Of a stretch of 44,097 nt of DNA, positions 17,742 to 27,511 are shown in pieces. The notes beneath the pieces are model-generated. The model saw only the letters and a list, made by a program, of their open reading frames with translations, ran no database searches and was not told the origin of the DNA. The stretch is from contig JAAHHJ010000044.1 in assembly GCA_010692425.1 (NCBI GenBank), positions 1 to 44,097 of the forward strand, in the 5' to 3' direction. Both the position numbers and the translations under genes were made by a program. How positions within the stretch are numbered: the first letter of the stretch is position 1; every line of letters begins with the position of its first letter. The stretch comes from Symploca sp. SIO3C6. GTDB lineage: Bacteria > Cyanobacteriota > Cyanobacteriia > Cyanobacteriales > Coleofasciculaceae.

Positions 17742-18662
17742 ATGGTTGAATCAGTCTTTGAACAAAATATTACTACCACTACAGAAACCTCAGGGCCACA
17801 GGAATTCATCCGCCGCCTGGTTTGGAAAATTGCGATCGCCACACTACTGTTAATGGCGGTAGGCAGTGCTACGCGGGTGATGAATGCAGGGCTTGCTTGT
17901 CCAGACTGGCCATTGTGTTACGGGCAATTGGTACCTACTCAGCAAATGAATTTCCAAGTTTTCCTGGAGTGGTTCCACCGCCTAGATGCAGCCTTAATTG
18001 GAATCAGTGCCATTCTGCTTGCTAGTCTAACATGGTGGCACCGGCGCTCTTTACCTAATTGGCTGCCTTGGGCTAGCACCTTTGCCCTAGGGTTAATCAT
18101 TTTTCAAGGTGTCTTAGGTGGACTTACAGTTACAGAATTACTCAGATTTGATATTGTCACAGCCCACTTGGGTACAGCACTGTTATTTTTCATGACCTTG
18201 TTAGTAATTGGGATGGCACTTGAGCCTTATCAAGGCACAGGGACTGTAGGCAAGTTACCTTGGATTGGTTTAACTGCTGCTATTCTAGTTTACCTGCAAA
18301 GTCTTTTGGGGGGATTGGTTGCCTCTCGTTGGGCTTTACATCAATGCTTTGGCGGATTTGAACTGTGTATGGTGATGAATAGCCATATTGCTGGAGTTGT
18401 ACCGGCAACCCTGGCAACTTTAGTAGTTGTGGGGATGGCATGGCGGACACCTGCACTACATGCTATCCTGCGACGGTTAGCTAGTCTTGCCGCTGGCTTG
18501 GTGGTTCTACAAGTAATTTTGGGTGTTGCCACTTTCCGGCTACATCTACAAGTGGAAACGCTGACAGTGGCACATCAAGCCATTGGTGCTGTTTTACTGG
18601 GGGCGTTGGTAGCTTTTACAGTTTTGGCTTTCCGTGACCGTGTTAGGGTTCATGGTTCATAG
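17742..18662 (+). CDS. ctaA: Heme A synthase (CtaA/COX15)
   Basis: This 306-residue membrane protein has eight predicted segments in two similar halves. Heme-binding histidines are seen in EWFHRLDAALIG, VTAHLGTALLF, NSHIAGVVPA and VAHQAIGAVLLG. The conserved loop GLACPDWPLCYGQLVP carries the cysteine pair. It oxidises the methyl group of heme O to give heme A for CtaD. The last four codons (VHGS) and the TAG stop are formed by a GTTCATGGTTCATAG repeat, so the C-terminus has been recut by repeat DNA. It is divergent from ctaC, and ctaB lies 1.3 kb downstream beyond a GNAT gene. Confidence 0.94.
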   Translation: MVESVFEQNITTTTETSGPQEFIRRLVWKIAIATLLLMAVGSATRVMNAGLACPDWPLCYGQLVPTQQMNFQVFLEWFHRLDAALIGISAILLASLTWWHRRSLPNWLPWASTFALGLIIFQGVLGGLTVTELLRFDIVTAHLGTALLFFMTLLVIGMALEPYQGTGTVGKLPWIGLTAAILVYLQSLLGGLVASRWALHQCFGGFELCMVMNSHIAGVVPATLATLVVVGMAWRTPALHAILRRLASLAAGLVVLQVILGVATFRLHLQVETLTVAHQAIGAVLLGALVAFTVLAFRDRVRVHGS

Positions 18663-18815
18663 TTCATAGTTCATAGTTCATAGTTCATAGTTCATGGTAC
18701 GCGTTCGGCACATGCTGCGCAAACATGACTCATTGCTCATGGCTCATCGAGTTTGTATAAGGGCAGTTGTGGAATGCTTTCTCTTCGGAACAATCAACAA
18801 TGAACTATGAACAAT
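18648..18815. repeat. Hairpin repeat element, copy A
   Basis: The left arm is a run of GTTCATA heptamers. The core contains GGTACGCG, ATGCTGCGCAAACAT, GTATAAGGGCAGTTGTGG and TTCTCTTCGGAACAAT. The right arm is CAATGAACTATGAACAA, the reverse complement of the left-arm unit. All four core blocks recur in copy B (21116-21256). The element fills the gap between convergent ctaA and the GNAT gene and supplies both their stop codons. No protein is encoded, so it resembles a small non-autonomous mobile or palindromic element. Confidence 0.85.
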
Positions 18816-19344
18816 TTAAGGTACGACTCAATACGTAAACTTCATGGGTTTTAATTCCATATTGACGTGGTGCTGTTTTGCGAATCACTTCAAATCCCAT
18901 TTTTTTCCAAAACCGCAATCCTAACTCGTTTGCTTTAATAGCGCATAGAGATATTTGGGATACGCCCTGTGCTGATACCCAACACTCAAAAGCTCTGTAG
19001 AAATCTGCACCTAAGCCTTTATTTCTATGCTCTGGAGCAAGCATTATCAGTCCCAACCACCAAGTTTGTTGATCCCGATAGTGCTTCAATGAGGCAATCA
19101 TCCCTAATAGAACATTATGGGAATCAAATAAGCCAAAAAGGTAGCTGTCCTGTGTTGTTTTTCCCTCTGGCACTGTATTAAATTCTTCACGGGCAGCCGT
19201 TGATGAAAATTCCTCTCCATAAGTTAGGAAAGCAAAGTCTTTACATTGTTCATAGAGCTTTTGCAGAACTTCTGCGTCTTCTGGTACAAGCTGCTTGACT
19301 GAGTATCCGGAACATTCTAGGGAAAAACCGGTTAGATTATTCAT
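18805..19344 (-). CDS. GNAT-family N-acetyltransferase
   Basis: This 179-residue protein has the GNAT fold. The acetyl-CoA loop is in LIMLAPEHRNKGLGADFYRAF (R-N-K-G-L-G, about residues 108-113), followed by the ISLCAIKANELGLRFWKKMGF strand and helix typical of motif B. The substrate is unknown. The final codons (NCS) and TAG stop are read from the inverted arm of hairpin element A, mirroring the converging ctaA. It sits between ctaA and ctaB but on the opposite strand, so it is probably a later arrival unrelated to heme synthesis. Confidence 0.85.
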   Translation of the reverse strand: MNNLTGFSLECSGYSVKQLVPEDAEVLQKLYEQCKDFAFLTYGEEFSSTAAREEFNTVPEGKTTQDSYLFGLFDSHNVLLGMIASLKHYRDQQTWWLGLIMLAPEHRNKGLGADFYRAFECWVSAQGVSQISLCAIKANELGLRFWKKMGFEVIRKTAPRQYGIKTHEVYVLSRTLNCS

Positions 19345-19948
19345 AATCTAATTACCCAAAACCTCCTAATGAGACCGCCTAGTTTCTTTATTTTTAATTT
19401 ATAAATGGTCTTTGATCTCAAGTTCTTATAATTGCCCATAATTAAAAACTTAGCTACCTCTCCGTGTCTCCCTGTCTCCCTGTCTAAGTAGTCGGACATC
19501 AATAAAAGCAACTGTGTAAACAATTATGAAATCGCCTGGAGTTCCCTTACACCCTACACCCTACACCCCACACCCTGCCTCAACCATTAACCTTTATCAA
19601 TGTCGCAGGTACTTAGGCATCAGTCCTAACTATTGGGTATTCAAGCAGACATGATATCCCCTGTTTCCTAAAACTTAGAGCTTGCATTCTGGACAATAAG
19701 AGTAGTTTATCCACAATAGTGCAAGTTTAAGTAAAACTTAGAATTTATTACCTTATCTAATTAAAAACCGCTACATATGGCAATTACTACTCTACCTTAG
19801 CTACCTTAAAAGCAGGACTGATGCTAAAAAGGAATTGTTGAGTAAGACAACATAAAGAAACTCTAAAAGTTTCAGGTCGTAACTAACGTTACTGATGATT
19901 CTAAGCAGTACTCGTATTGTTTCAAAAAAGGATTAGTGTGAATTAATA
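19345..19948. other. Intergenic region before ctaB
   Basis: These 604 bp have no convincing gene. They contain a GTCTCCCT triple repeat (about 19465-19485) and a (CACCCTA)n-type tract at about 19547-19576. A matching inverted tract (GGGTGTAGGG) lies on the far side of ctaB at about 20986-21001. The ctaB promoter should lie in the last 200 bp. Confidence 0.6.
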
Positions 19949-20923
19949 ATGGTTAGCACAAATGTTTACCGTAAACATGAAAACTTTCTAAAAGTAGTTC
20001 ATAGTTATTATCAGCTAACAAAGCCTCGAATTATCCCCTTACTGCTGATTACAACAGCTGCAGCAATGTGGATAGCCTCAGATGGGCAAGTAGATCCTGT
20101 ACTGTTGTTAGTGACTCTCTTAGGCGGTACTTTGGCTGCGGCTTCTGCCCAAACACTCAACTGCATTTATGACCGTGATATCGATTATGATATGTTGCGT
20201 ACGCGCAATCGTCCGATTCCTTCTGGTCGAGTGCAACCTCTTCATGCGTTAGTGTTTGCGATCGCTTTAGGGTTACTTTCTTTTACCCTCCTAGCCTTGT
20301 TTGCTAACTTGCTCAGTGCCTTGTTGGCAATGTCTGGCATTGTGTTCTACATGCTGATCTATACCCACATTCTCAAACGCCATACATCCCAAAATATTGT
20401 GATTGGTGGTGCTGCTGGTTCAATTCCTCCTTTGGTAGGTTGGGCGGCTGTTACTGGTGATTTAGGTTGGACACCTTGGCTGCTGTTTGCAATTATATTC
20501 CTGTGGACACCTCCCCACTTCTGGGCTTTAGCTTTAATGATTCGCGATGACTATGCCCAAGTGAATATTCCGATGTTGCCGGTAGTGGCTGGTGAGGAAT
20601 CTACTACTCGTCAAATCTGGTTTTATACCTTAATCGTAGTACCAGCTTCACTATTACTTGTTTATCCCTTGGGAGCATCTGGTGTGATTTATGGTGTAAT
20701 TGCAGTAATCTTAGGAGCTATTTTTATTAAGAAAGCTTGGTTATTGCTACAAAATCCTGACGATAAGCCACTGGCGAAATCAATGTTTAAATATTCCATC
20801 CTTTACATGATGTTGCTGTGTACTGGAATGGTTGTTGATAGCTTGCCAGTAACCCATCAAGTTATTAGCGCTTCTGCCAATAGTTTGCAAACTCTAATCA
20901 GTGCTATTTCTAATTTTCTGTAA
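19949..20923 (+). CDS. ctaB: Heme O synthase (protoheme IX farnesyltransferase)
   Basis: This 324-residue UbiA-superfamily prenyltransferase has about nine membrane segments. The two aspartate-rich, Mg-pyrophosphate-binding motifs are [19 protein letters not shown] (about 72-90) and [15 protein letters not shown] (about 206-220). It attaches farnesyl to heme B to form heme O, which CtaA converts to heme A. It is on the same strand as ctaA but has its own long upstream region. No strong ribosome site precedes the ATG at 19949; AAAAAGGATTAG lies about 20 bases upstream. Confidence 0.95.
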   Translation: MVSTNVYRKHENFLKVVHSYYQLTKPRIIPLLLITTAAAMWIASDGQVDPVLLLVTLLGGTLAAASAQTLNCIYDRDIDYDMLRTRNRPIPSGRVQPLHALVFAIALGLLSFTLLALFANLLSALLAMSGIVFYMLIYTHILKRHTSQNIVIGGAAGSIPPLVGWAAVTGDLGWTPWLLFAIIFLWTPPHFWALALMIRDDYAQVNIPMLPVVAGEESTTRQIWFYTLIVVPASLLLVYPLGASGVIYGVIAVILGAIFIKKAWLLLQNPDDKPLAKSMFKYSILYMMLLCTGMVVDSLPVTHQVISASANSLQTLISAISNFL

Positions 20924-21115
20924 GCACTGAGTAGATTCTAATTGGGAGAGAGAAGGGGGCAGGAAACCATTCTGACTTGAAAGAGGGTGTAGGGTGTAGG
21001 GGAAATAACCCTCTTTAATGCTTGATGATGAAAATTTTTTTTCATCGGGACTGCCTTCTACCCTCTTATTTCCAAATAGGAAATAGTATTTGTAAGTTGG
21101 ATTGAGACCACAAAA

Positions 21116-21256
21116 GTTCATGGTTCATAGTTCATTGCTCATTGCTCATTGCTCATTGCTCATGGTACGCGCTCCGCGTATGCTGCGCAAACATTGGGTT
21201 GGTATAAGGGCAGTTGTGGTATACATTCTCTTCGGAACAATGAACTATGAACAATC
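21116..21256. repeat. Hairpin repeat element, copy B
   Basis: The left arm is GTTCATGGTTCATAGTTCAT followed by GCTCATT units. The core shares GGTACGCG, ATGCTGCGCAAACAT, GTATAAGGGCAGTTGTGG and TTCTCTTCGGAACAAT with copy A. The right arm is CAATGAACTATGAACAA. It has a perfect inner hairpin, TACGCG-CTC-CGCGTA (21166-21180), and a second small inverted pair GTATA/TATAC around GGGCAGTTGTGG. Confidence 0.85.
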
Positions 21257-21281
21257 AACAAGTAATAAATATTCCTGTCTT

Positions 21282-21329
21282 CACTTATTACTTATTACTT
21301 ATTACTTGTTACTTGTTACTTGTTACTTA
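21282..21329. repeat. Heptamer array TTACTTA/TTACTTG, copy 3
   Basis: About three TTATTAC units change into three TTGTTAC units, showing a shift of the repeat type within one array. It directly follows hairpin element B. Confidence 0.9.
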
Positions 21330-21567
21330 GCCTTCCTCCTCTTGATTATCTGTACGATTAGGTAAATCTCAGATGACTTCAAATTTGGTGTTGGGGACAT
21401 TTTGACGCCACTACTGAAGATGTCCTTCTGCATTTGAGTTTGGTGCGATAGCGATCGATAATTGACTATTGCAGCTTGTTGTGCAATAGACTAACAATAG
21501 TCCACGGCTTGAGCCTGTCTCGATAGGACATAATTTAATTAGTCTCCTTGCTAGAGGGGATCCAGAA

Positions 21568-21607
21568 CCAGCCTGTAGGGGTTCATTACTGTCAGGCTGG
21601 CTTTTTT
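21568..21607 (+). terminator. Intrinsic terminator-like hairpin
   Basis: The perfect 8-bp stem CCAGCCTG / CAGGCTGG has a 17-base loop and is followed by C and six T residues. This is the best Rho-independent terminator shape in the window. No coding gene ends nearby on the plus strand, so it may close a small non-coding transcript from about 21400-21560. Confidence 0.6.
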
Positions 21608-22021
21608 CTGGGTTATATTTGTAACAAAACTAATTTGCTACATCAGTTTTATTAACACAATAATTTTAAGAAAAAAGTTTACAAAATAAAGTCTTCTCAT
21701 TATAGATGTTCAACCAGCTGATATAGCAGTCGTCACAACTGTTATGACACTTTCTTGTTCCCTTTGAATCAAAATAGGATGTCCTAACCGAGATGTCTGT
21801 TGCTATACCTTTGAGATTTCTTGAGCAGCAGATAATCATCGCTCACCCGGCATTGGTTCGTCAGGTGCCAACCTCGGGCTGACAATTAACAATTTGCTAG
21901 GTATTGATTATCAACCTTCCTTCTAACTAAGCTGTTGTGCATTTCAAATACACAGCAGCTTAGGATAGGATTAACGCTACAGCAGTCTAAACTTATCGAA
22001 ACTGATTAGAGAGAGTCCTGT

Positions 22022-23110
22022 ATGGATCTTGTTGAACTCCAGAACAGATTAGATAATATTTCCTTCCTCATCCTGTTCTCAACAATGTTGATTTACTGGG
22101 TAGGAGCAGCTTTTCCCACGATTCCATATTTATCAGCTTTGGGAACAGCAGGCATAGCAATTGCCAACCTCTGCATTGCCACTTTACTGGGAGCCAGATG
22201 GCTAGAGGCAGGCTACTTTCCCATAAGTAACCTTTATGAGTCCCTCTTTTTCCTGGCTTGGGGGATTACTGCTGTTCACCTCATTGCCGAAAACATGAGC
22301 CGCAGTCGCTTAGTGGGCGTCATTACCGCACCGATTTTGATGGGAATCACTGCCTTTGCTTCTCTGACACTGCCATCAGAAATGCGAGTGAGTGAACCTC
22401 TAGTACCTGCTCTCAAATCCAATTGGTTGATGATGCATGTCAGCGTGATGATGCTCAGCTATTCCGCATTGATGGTGGGTTCACTACTGGCAATCGTCTT
22501 TTTAGTAGTAACTCGTGGTCAAAAAGTAGAACTGCAGGGTAGTTCTATAGGAACAGGTGGATATCGCCTTAAAGATGAGTTGACAACTAGTCCCCACTAT
22601 CGCCTACAACGCAACGGTGATCAACCAAAATCTGAACTCAAGGCACGCTTGGCTAGTTCCTTTACCACAAGCAGTGTCACCCAAGATAACGGTAATGGCA
22701 ATACCGCAGTATTAGATGTTGCTATCACGACTACATCTCTAGAGTCTCCAGAATCAGTTGTTGCCACACCAACCCTTTCACCACAGCGTCTTAGCCTTGC
22801 TGACACTCTCGATAACATTAGCTATCGTGTTATTGGACTAGGATTCCCACTACTTACAATTGGGATTATTGCAGGTGCCGTTTGGGCAAATGAGGCATGG
22901 GGCTCCTACTGGAGTTGGGATCCAAAGGAAACCTGGGCATTAATTGCTTGGCTAGTGTTTGCTGCCTATCTCCATGCTCGCATTACTCGCGGCTGGCAAG
23001 GACGCCGCCCAGCCATTTTGGCAGCTACAGGATTTGTTGTAGTTTGGATTTGTTATCTTGGTGTGAATCTCTTGGGTAAAGGATTACACTCCTACGGTTG
23101 GTTCTTTTAA
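22022..23110 (+). CDS. ccsA: Cytochrome c biogenesis (System II) protein CcsA/Ycf5
   Basis: This 362-residue heme-handling membrane protein has about eight segments. The tryptophan-rich WWD-type motif is [23 protein letters not shown] (about 290-312 region), and conserved histidines occur in [22 protein letters not shown] and [11 protein letters not shown]. With Ccs1 it delivers heme to apocytochromes c on the lumenal side of the thylakoid membrane; ccs1 is not in the window. A long polar loop (about 165-260) is cyanobacterium-specific. GAGAGAG precedes the ATG at a suitable distance. An 8-bp hairpin (23148-23171, CGTCCATG/CATGGACG) follows the gene. Confidence 0.93.
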   Translation: MDLVELQNRLDNISFLILFSTMLIYWVGAAFPTIPYLSALGTAGIAIANLCIATLLGARWLEAGYFPISNLYESLFFLAWGITAVHLIAENMSRSRLVGVITAPILMGITAFASLTLPSEMRVSEPLVPALKSNWLMMHVSVMMLSYSALMVGSLLAIVFLVVTRGQKVELQGSSIGTGGYRLKDELTTSPHYRLQRNGDQPKSELKARLASSFTTSSVTQDNGNGNTAVLDVAITTTSLESPESVVATPTLSPQRLSLADTLDNISYRVIGLGFPLLTIGIIAGAVWANEAWGSYWSWDPKETWALIAWLVFAAYLHARITRGWQGRRPAILAATGFVVVWICYLGVNLLGKGLHSYGWFF

Positions 23111-23225
23111 AAGTCCCGATCACCAAATCTGTATTTTACACAAACTTCGTCCATGCCATGATTCATGGACGGGGTAGTTTATTAATTTGAGTTAAAACAA
23201 TCAAGGTTAATCGGGGAAAATCGGC

Positions 23226-24077
23226 GTGAGTAATCAGTTTGAGCCGTTGGCTACTGGAGAAGTTCTCTCAATTGAAGAATCTACAGCAATTTTAATTGGA
23301 CACCAAACCTTCCGAGTCGATGAATTGGTACAAGCGATCAAAAAACAATTGCAACGTAGTAATGGTGGATGGAATAAAGAAAAAAATGCCTGGTTTAGTC
23401 AAGAAGGCATCAACTGTGAAGTCTTAAGATTCAATTCTCAGGGCTGGCAAAAAGGCAAGGTGAGAATTAGCGTGGAATTTTGTCCACAGGAATGGGATGA
23501 TGAGGTTAGTCCAACTACAGAGATAGAAAGTTCTCAAGAGATAGAAAGTTCTGAGGAGCTAGATCTAGGAGAACCGCTCCTTGATGACGATGAGCAATTG
23601 GATCTAGGAATGGCAGCAGCCATAGATACAGGAGACTTCAGCAATGAGTACCAATCATTAGAAGCATCGGATGAAACCTTTGCCGGGCTTGATTCAGAAG
23701 CCTCAACCGGCTTTGGTGAAGAAATAGAACTCGAACAAACACCAGACAATTTCGACGAAGAATTTGATCTCACAGCAATGGAGGACGGCATTGAGCAAAA
23801 TCTAGAGCTTTTAGACGAACCTATCACCAATGAAGAGGATTTAGTAGATTTGAGCGAGCTCTCATCAGGGGATGAAGATGACCTAGATCTTGGTGAGGAC
23901 ATCTTAGCAGTAGACGACGATGACCTAGATCTTGATAATATCTCCCTAGGAAACGATGAGTTTGGATTTGGAGATGTTAGCTCAGATCAAGAATCGCAAC
24001 AGCTCGAAACTGACCCCCTACTCAACGATGTTTGGCAAGACTTGAGCGATGCAAATGAGCAGAAAAAACAGTGGTGA
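23226..24077 (+). CDS. KGK-domain protein with a long acidic tail
   Basis: In this 283-residue protein the first 90 residues form the KGK domain, a family largely restricted to cyanobacteria, ending in the name-giving QGWQKGKVRISVEFCPQEWDDE. Residues of about 95-283 are extremely acidic and low in complexity (repeats such as DLGEDILAVDDDDLDLDN), probably disordered. The function is unknown. The last 29 bases overlap the tilS frame. The GTG start at 23226 gives MSNQFEPLATGEVLS, a suitable N-terminus. The tail resembles in composition the acidic linker of the MCP at 30244. Confidence 0.82.
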   Translation: MSNQFEPLATGEVLSIEESTAILIGHQTFRVDELVQAIKKQLQRSNGGWNKEKNAWFSQEGINCEVLRFNSQGWQKGKVRISVEFCPQEWDDEVSPTTEIESSQEIESSEELDLGEPLLDDDEQLDLGMAAAIDTGDFSNEYQSLEASDETFAGLDSEASTGFGEEIELEQTPDNFDEEFDLTAMEDGIEQNLELLDEPITNEEDLVDLSELSSGDEDDLDLGEDILAVDDDDLDLDNISLGNDEFGFGDVSSDQESQQLETDPLLNDVWQDLSDANEQKKQW

Positions 24078-25125
24078 AGAAATAGGCGATCGCAGTTGGA
24101 CCCTACTGCATGCTAGGCTACACCAAATATTGAGGCAGAGGCAGCTCTTACCAAAACAGCGACAGGTGCTAGTAGCCCTATCTGGTGGTCAAGATTCCCT
24201 CTGCTTAGCGAAACTGCTGTTAGATTTACAATCTAAGTGGGGATGGCACTTAGCGATCGCTCACTGTGATCACCGTTGGCCTTGGGATGCAGGAATTGCC
24301 GCTCATGTTGAAGGCATTGCTCAAAACTGGGGACTTCCCTTTCACCTCCAAACAGCCCCGGAAATTACTACCAGTGAGGCAGCAGCACGGCAATGGCGCT
24401 ACCATGCCCTGATGAAAACTGCACACAGCTATGGCTACCAAAACGTAGTTACAGGACACACCAAAAGCGATCGTGCCGAAACTCTCCTCTACAATTTAAT
24501 TCGGGGGGCTGGTGCTGACGGGCTCGGAGCTCTAACTTGGCAGCGCCCACTCGCTGCGGGAGTACAACTAGTGCGCCCCCTATTGGAAGTAAGCCGTGCC
24601 GAAACATTACAGTTTTGCCAGCACCAGCAACTGCCGATTTGGGAAGACGCTTACAATCAAGACCTCAAATATGCCCGCAACCGCATCCGTCAAGATTTAT
24701 TACCATACTTACAAACATATTTCAACCCCCAAGTTGAGACAGCTCTGTCACATACAGCTGAAGTGATCCGAGCCGACGTCGAATATCTTGAACAAGCTGC
24801 TGCTCAGCTGCGACAGGAGGCTACAGTATCAGTTAAGGGCAATGAACTAGACACTGAGGACAAAATCTCCAGAAGTCAAATCCTGCGGTTGAATCGCTTA
24901 ATTTTGCGTAGAGCATCACTAGCTCTGCAACGCCGCGTAATACGTCAAATTCTCGTTAGGGCTCAACAAGCAGCTCCTAGCTTTGAACAAATCGAAGCCA
25001 TGACTGCCTTAATTCATGCTCCCAATCGCTCTCGAACTTCCTCTTTTCCTGGAGGGACAAGCGCCTTTGTCGAAGGTGACTCGATTGTCCTTGTAGTCGA
25101 AGAGGTAATCTCCTCCCAACGCTGA
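24049..25125 (+). CDS. tilS: tRNA(Ile)-lysidine synthase
   Basis: This 358-residue PP-loop ATPase has motif VALSGGQDSLCLAKLL at about residues 42-57 and the partner motifs AHCDHRW and TGHTKSDRAETLLYNLIRG. It adds lysine to C34 of the CAU-anticodon isoleucine tRNA, changing its decoding from AUG to AUA, and is essential in most bacteria. The C-terminal part (about 215-350) fits the short TilS form common in cyanobacteria. The start is uncertain: ATGs at 24049 and 24055 both lie inside the KGK gene, and homology would begin near WTLLHARLHQ. Overlap with the upstream gene suggests coupled translation. Confidence 0.93.
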   Translation: MQMSRKNSGEEIGDRSWTLLHARLHQILRQRQLLPKQRQVLVALSGGQDSLCLAKLLLDLQSKWGWHLAIAHCDHRWPWDAGIAAHVEGIAQNWGLPFHLQTAPEITTSEAAARQWRYHALMKTAHSYGYQNVVTGHTKSDRAETLLYNLIRGAGADGLGALTWQRPLAAGVQLVRPLLEVSRAETLQFCQHQQLPIWEDAYNQDLKYARNRIRQDLLPYLQTYFNPQVETALSHTAEVIRADVEYLEQAAAQLRQEATVSVKGNELDTEDKISRSQILRLNRLILRRASLALQRRVIRQILVRAQQAAPSFEQIEAMTALIHAPNRSRTSSFPGGTSAFVEGDSIVLVVEEVISSQR

Positions 25126-25206
25126 GCCTATCGAAAGCGGCACTTGCTGCCCTCCAAACCCCACAATTATCTAATAACCCAATAGTAAGTTAAGTATAAC
25201 TAAACA

Positions 25207-25266
25207 CTTACTTATTACTTATTACTTATTACTTATTACTTATTACTTATTACTTATTACTTACTT
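25207..25266. repeat. Heptamer array TTATTAC, copy 4 (about 8 units)
   Basis: Near-perfect TTATTAC units lie between the converging tilS and hmpF genes. Confidence 0.93.
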
Positions 25267-25319
25267 GCCGTATTTTCATAGACAACTCCATATTCTTTTA
25301 GAGATCTTGTCAGCATAAT

Positions 25320-27083
25320 TTATGATGCTGCTAGCTCAGGAGATTGAAGTAGACTGCTGATTGTCTGCTGCATTTGGGCAAGAAGCTGTAATTGATAGTC
25401 ACCAATCTCCTGAATGTGATTTAGACCATCGGCAATAGCTTCGAGCTTCTGCCGAATTTCAGTAATGCTATCCTGCCTTAGCTGTAGCATTTCTTGATAG
25501 AGATTAACTTTGCTCAAAAGTTGAGCAGCCGACTCCTTAGTAGAGTTCCACTCTTGCTGTAAATTACGTAGTTCGGTAAGCTTAACCTCCTGTTCACCAG
25601 TTTTTTGAGCTACTAGCTCCTCAAGAGAGTTGATGCTCTGATTTATTTGCTCGAGTTCACCCTCCAGTTTTTGTAATTCCTCTTGTCGTTGTTGTGTTTG
25701 TGCCTCTAGTTGTGTCAAAATCGGTTCAAGGTCAATAGTCTGGCTATCAGCATAATTAACGTCGATCACTCCTTGCCGACGCTGCAATACTCGCCGATGC
25801 TGAGACAGAATCTCTTCTCGCTCTCGCAGATTACGGCGCTGACCTACCAGCGTTTCATCAAGCATCCTATAGCAATCGCGCTCATCTGCTAGTTCTGTTT
25901 CCAGACTTATGCGGTCATATTCACTAGCTGAGTCCAGTTTTGATTGCAATTGTTCAAGATTTTGGCGCTGTAAAGTCAACTCTTCTTCTTGAGCATTGAC
26001 AAAATCTACCACCTTTGCCAAATCTTGCTGCAAGTGATCTACAGCTTCGCTCAATTCGCCTAGAGGCATCTGTTCCAGGCTTTCAATATCCACCTTCTGG
26101 CTAATTCCCACATCGGTCGAGTTCGTTGCCACAAGGGCAAGTTCCCGTTGTAAAGACTGTTGACTCTGTAGCTGCAGGCTAAGCATTGCTAAAGCCTCCC
26201 GCTTGAGTTCTAGAGTCTGCTGCTGTAGTTTCAGTTCAGTTTTGGCTTGCTCTAAAGAAACTTGTGAGTCCTGTAAATGTTGAGAACAGTTGTTAACTTC
26301 TTGACCTTGGCGCTCAACTTCTGCTTGCAGGTGAGCCGCTTCCGCCTGCTGTTGCTCAAGCTGCTGCCATTGCTCATCAAGTACAGACTGCTCAGAATTA
26401 ATCACCTCCAAACCCAGATGCAGTTGTTCTCGCACATTAGAAGTAGGTGCCACAGCTTCTGAAAGACGATTTAGTAATTCCTGAATCACACCAGCTTGTT
26501 CAGCATCTAGGCCAACATTATACTGACCCTCAGCTTTAATTTCCTCCAAGCGTCGCTGCTCACCCCTGAGATGCTCCCAAGCTCCCTCCAGCTCATGAGA
26601 CTTGCGCTCAAACTCTTCTTGGAGTCTGGTTGTTTCTTCACTAGCACTCTCAAGCTCTTGACGCTGCTGTTCAATGAGTGCCAATTCCTCCTCTCTGGCT
26701 TGCATTTGGTCAAGCCTTTGCTCGAGTTCGATTTCCCGACGATTCATCTCTTGACTTTGAAAAGTCAAAGATTGCTTCCACTGCTCGATTTCTTCTTCTT
26801 GATTTTTCGACTTTTCCAGCAGGCGAGAGAAATTTTGCAAAATAGTGGCGACACGATCCCCAGCTGGTTCAATCTCCCCCTTAACAAGTCGATTAACCAA
26901 GTTGACAATTACTAGGGCACCATCATTAAAAGCATTAGCTTCTTCGGCAGGAACTACCTCTTCTGTACGTTCCACCGTCCAACTCTGCTCAGTCCGCTGA
27001 CAAGCCAGCAGTTTGAGTTCTGCCTTACCACCACCGCCGAGAAACCCAGTTTTTGGTTTTTGTACTTCTGCTAGATACAGCAC
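25320..27083 (-). CDS. hmpF: Pilus motility taxis protein HmpF
   Basis: This is a large soluble coiled-coil protein. The N-terminal domain reads VLYLAEVQKPKTGFLGGGGKAEL, then LLACQRTEQSW, as in HmpF. About 450 residues of heptad-rich glutamine/glutamate coiled coil follow, with a short C-terminal region. I prefer the GTG at 27083 (587 residues), because HmpF begins near LYLAEVQ and GAGGAC lies nine bases upstream. The frame is open to ATG 27170. In Nostoc punctiforme HmpF is needed for type IV pilus-driven hormogonium motility and localises with the pilus motors at cell poles. Its divergent position beside the chemotaxis-like operon matches the Nostoc hmp locus. Confidence 0.88.
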   Translation of the reverse strand: MLYLAEVQKPKTGFLGGGGKAELKLLACQRTEQSWTVERTEEVVPAEEANAFNDGALVIVNLVNRLVKGEIEPAGDRVATILQNFSRLLEKSKNQEEEIEQWKQSLTFQSQEMNRREIELEQRLDQMQAREEELALIEQQRQELESASEETTRLQEEFERKSHELEGAWEHLRGEQRRLEEIKAEGQYNVGLDAEQAGVIQELLNRLSEAVAPTSNVREQLHLGLEVINSEQSVLDEQWQQLEQQQAEAAHLQAEVERQGQEVNNCSQHLQDSQVSLEQAKTELKLQQQTLELKREALAMLSLQLQSQQSLQRELALVATNSTDVGISQKVDIESLEQMPLGELSEAVDHLQQDLAKVVDFVNAQEEELTLQRQNLEQLQSKLDSASEYDRISLETELADERDCYRMLDETLVGQRRNLREREEILSQHRRVLQRRQGVIDVNYADSQTIDLEPILTQLEAQTQQRQEELQKLEGELEQINQSINSLEELVAQKTGEQEVKLTELRNLQQEWNSTKESAAQLLSKVNLYQEMLQLRQDSITEIRQKLEAIADGLNHIQEIGDYQLQLLAQMQQTISSLLQSPELAAS

Positions 27084-27511
27084 ACTGATGGTCCTCTTTA
27101 ACTTGTCTTTTGCCCAACCTTCGACTCCAGCAAATAAGCTTAAGCTAGGGCTTAGTCGATAATCCTGCAATCTAGTTTAGCAACCTCGATGGGAATCACC
27201 CTCTTGCAGTATGTAGATTCAAGACGAAGGTTAAGGCTTTACAATAACCACTTCCTACTCAGTTTAACTAGACCTTAGTTAGCTCTGCTATTTAGCCAGA
27301 CATCAGCAATGAGGAGCGATTACTTTTCTCCACTAAGCGCCAAAGAAGATTGACGTAGCAAGGTCATGTACTTAGTGCCACTAGTGAGCAAGTTTTTTAC
27401 CCAAGCCAGAATAAACTAGTGTGAAACTAGTATATAAGCATCCTTAAGAAAAACAATAGGCAGCAAGATGTTGAGATTGAGCACAAGGTTTTTAGGAGCA
27501 GATGTCCTTAA
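27084..27511. other. Divergent hmpF-hmpA control region
   Basis: About 430 bp (340 bp if hmpF starts at 27170) separate the two divergent motility genes. No repeats or clear operators are seen. Both promoters must lie here, so shared control of motor and signalling genes is likely. Confidence 0.55.

Larger units (their letters stand above)
20924..22021. other. Repeat-rich 1.1-kb spacer between ctaB and ccsA
   Basis: I see no protein gene here. In order it holds a GTGTAGG tract (20985-21003), hairpin element B (21116-21256), a heptamer array (21282-21329), a terminator-like hairpin (21568-21607) and about 400 bp of ordinary AT-rich sequence leading to ccsA. The terminator implies a transcript ending here, perhaps a small RNA, because ctaB ends 650 bp earlier. 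Confidence 0.7.

Noticed and set aside
23534-23902. Serine-rich minus-strand frame inside the KGK gene
   Set aside because: It is the mirror of an acidic GAT/GAA-rich tail, a common artefact of low-complexity coding DNA.
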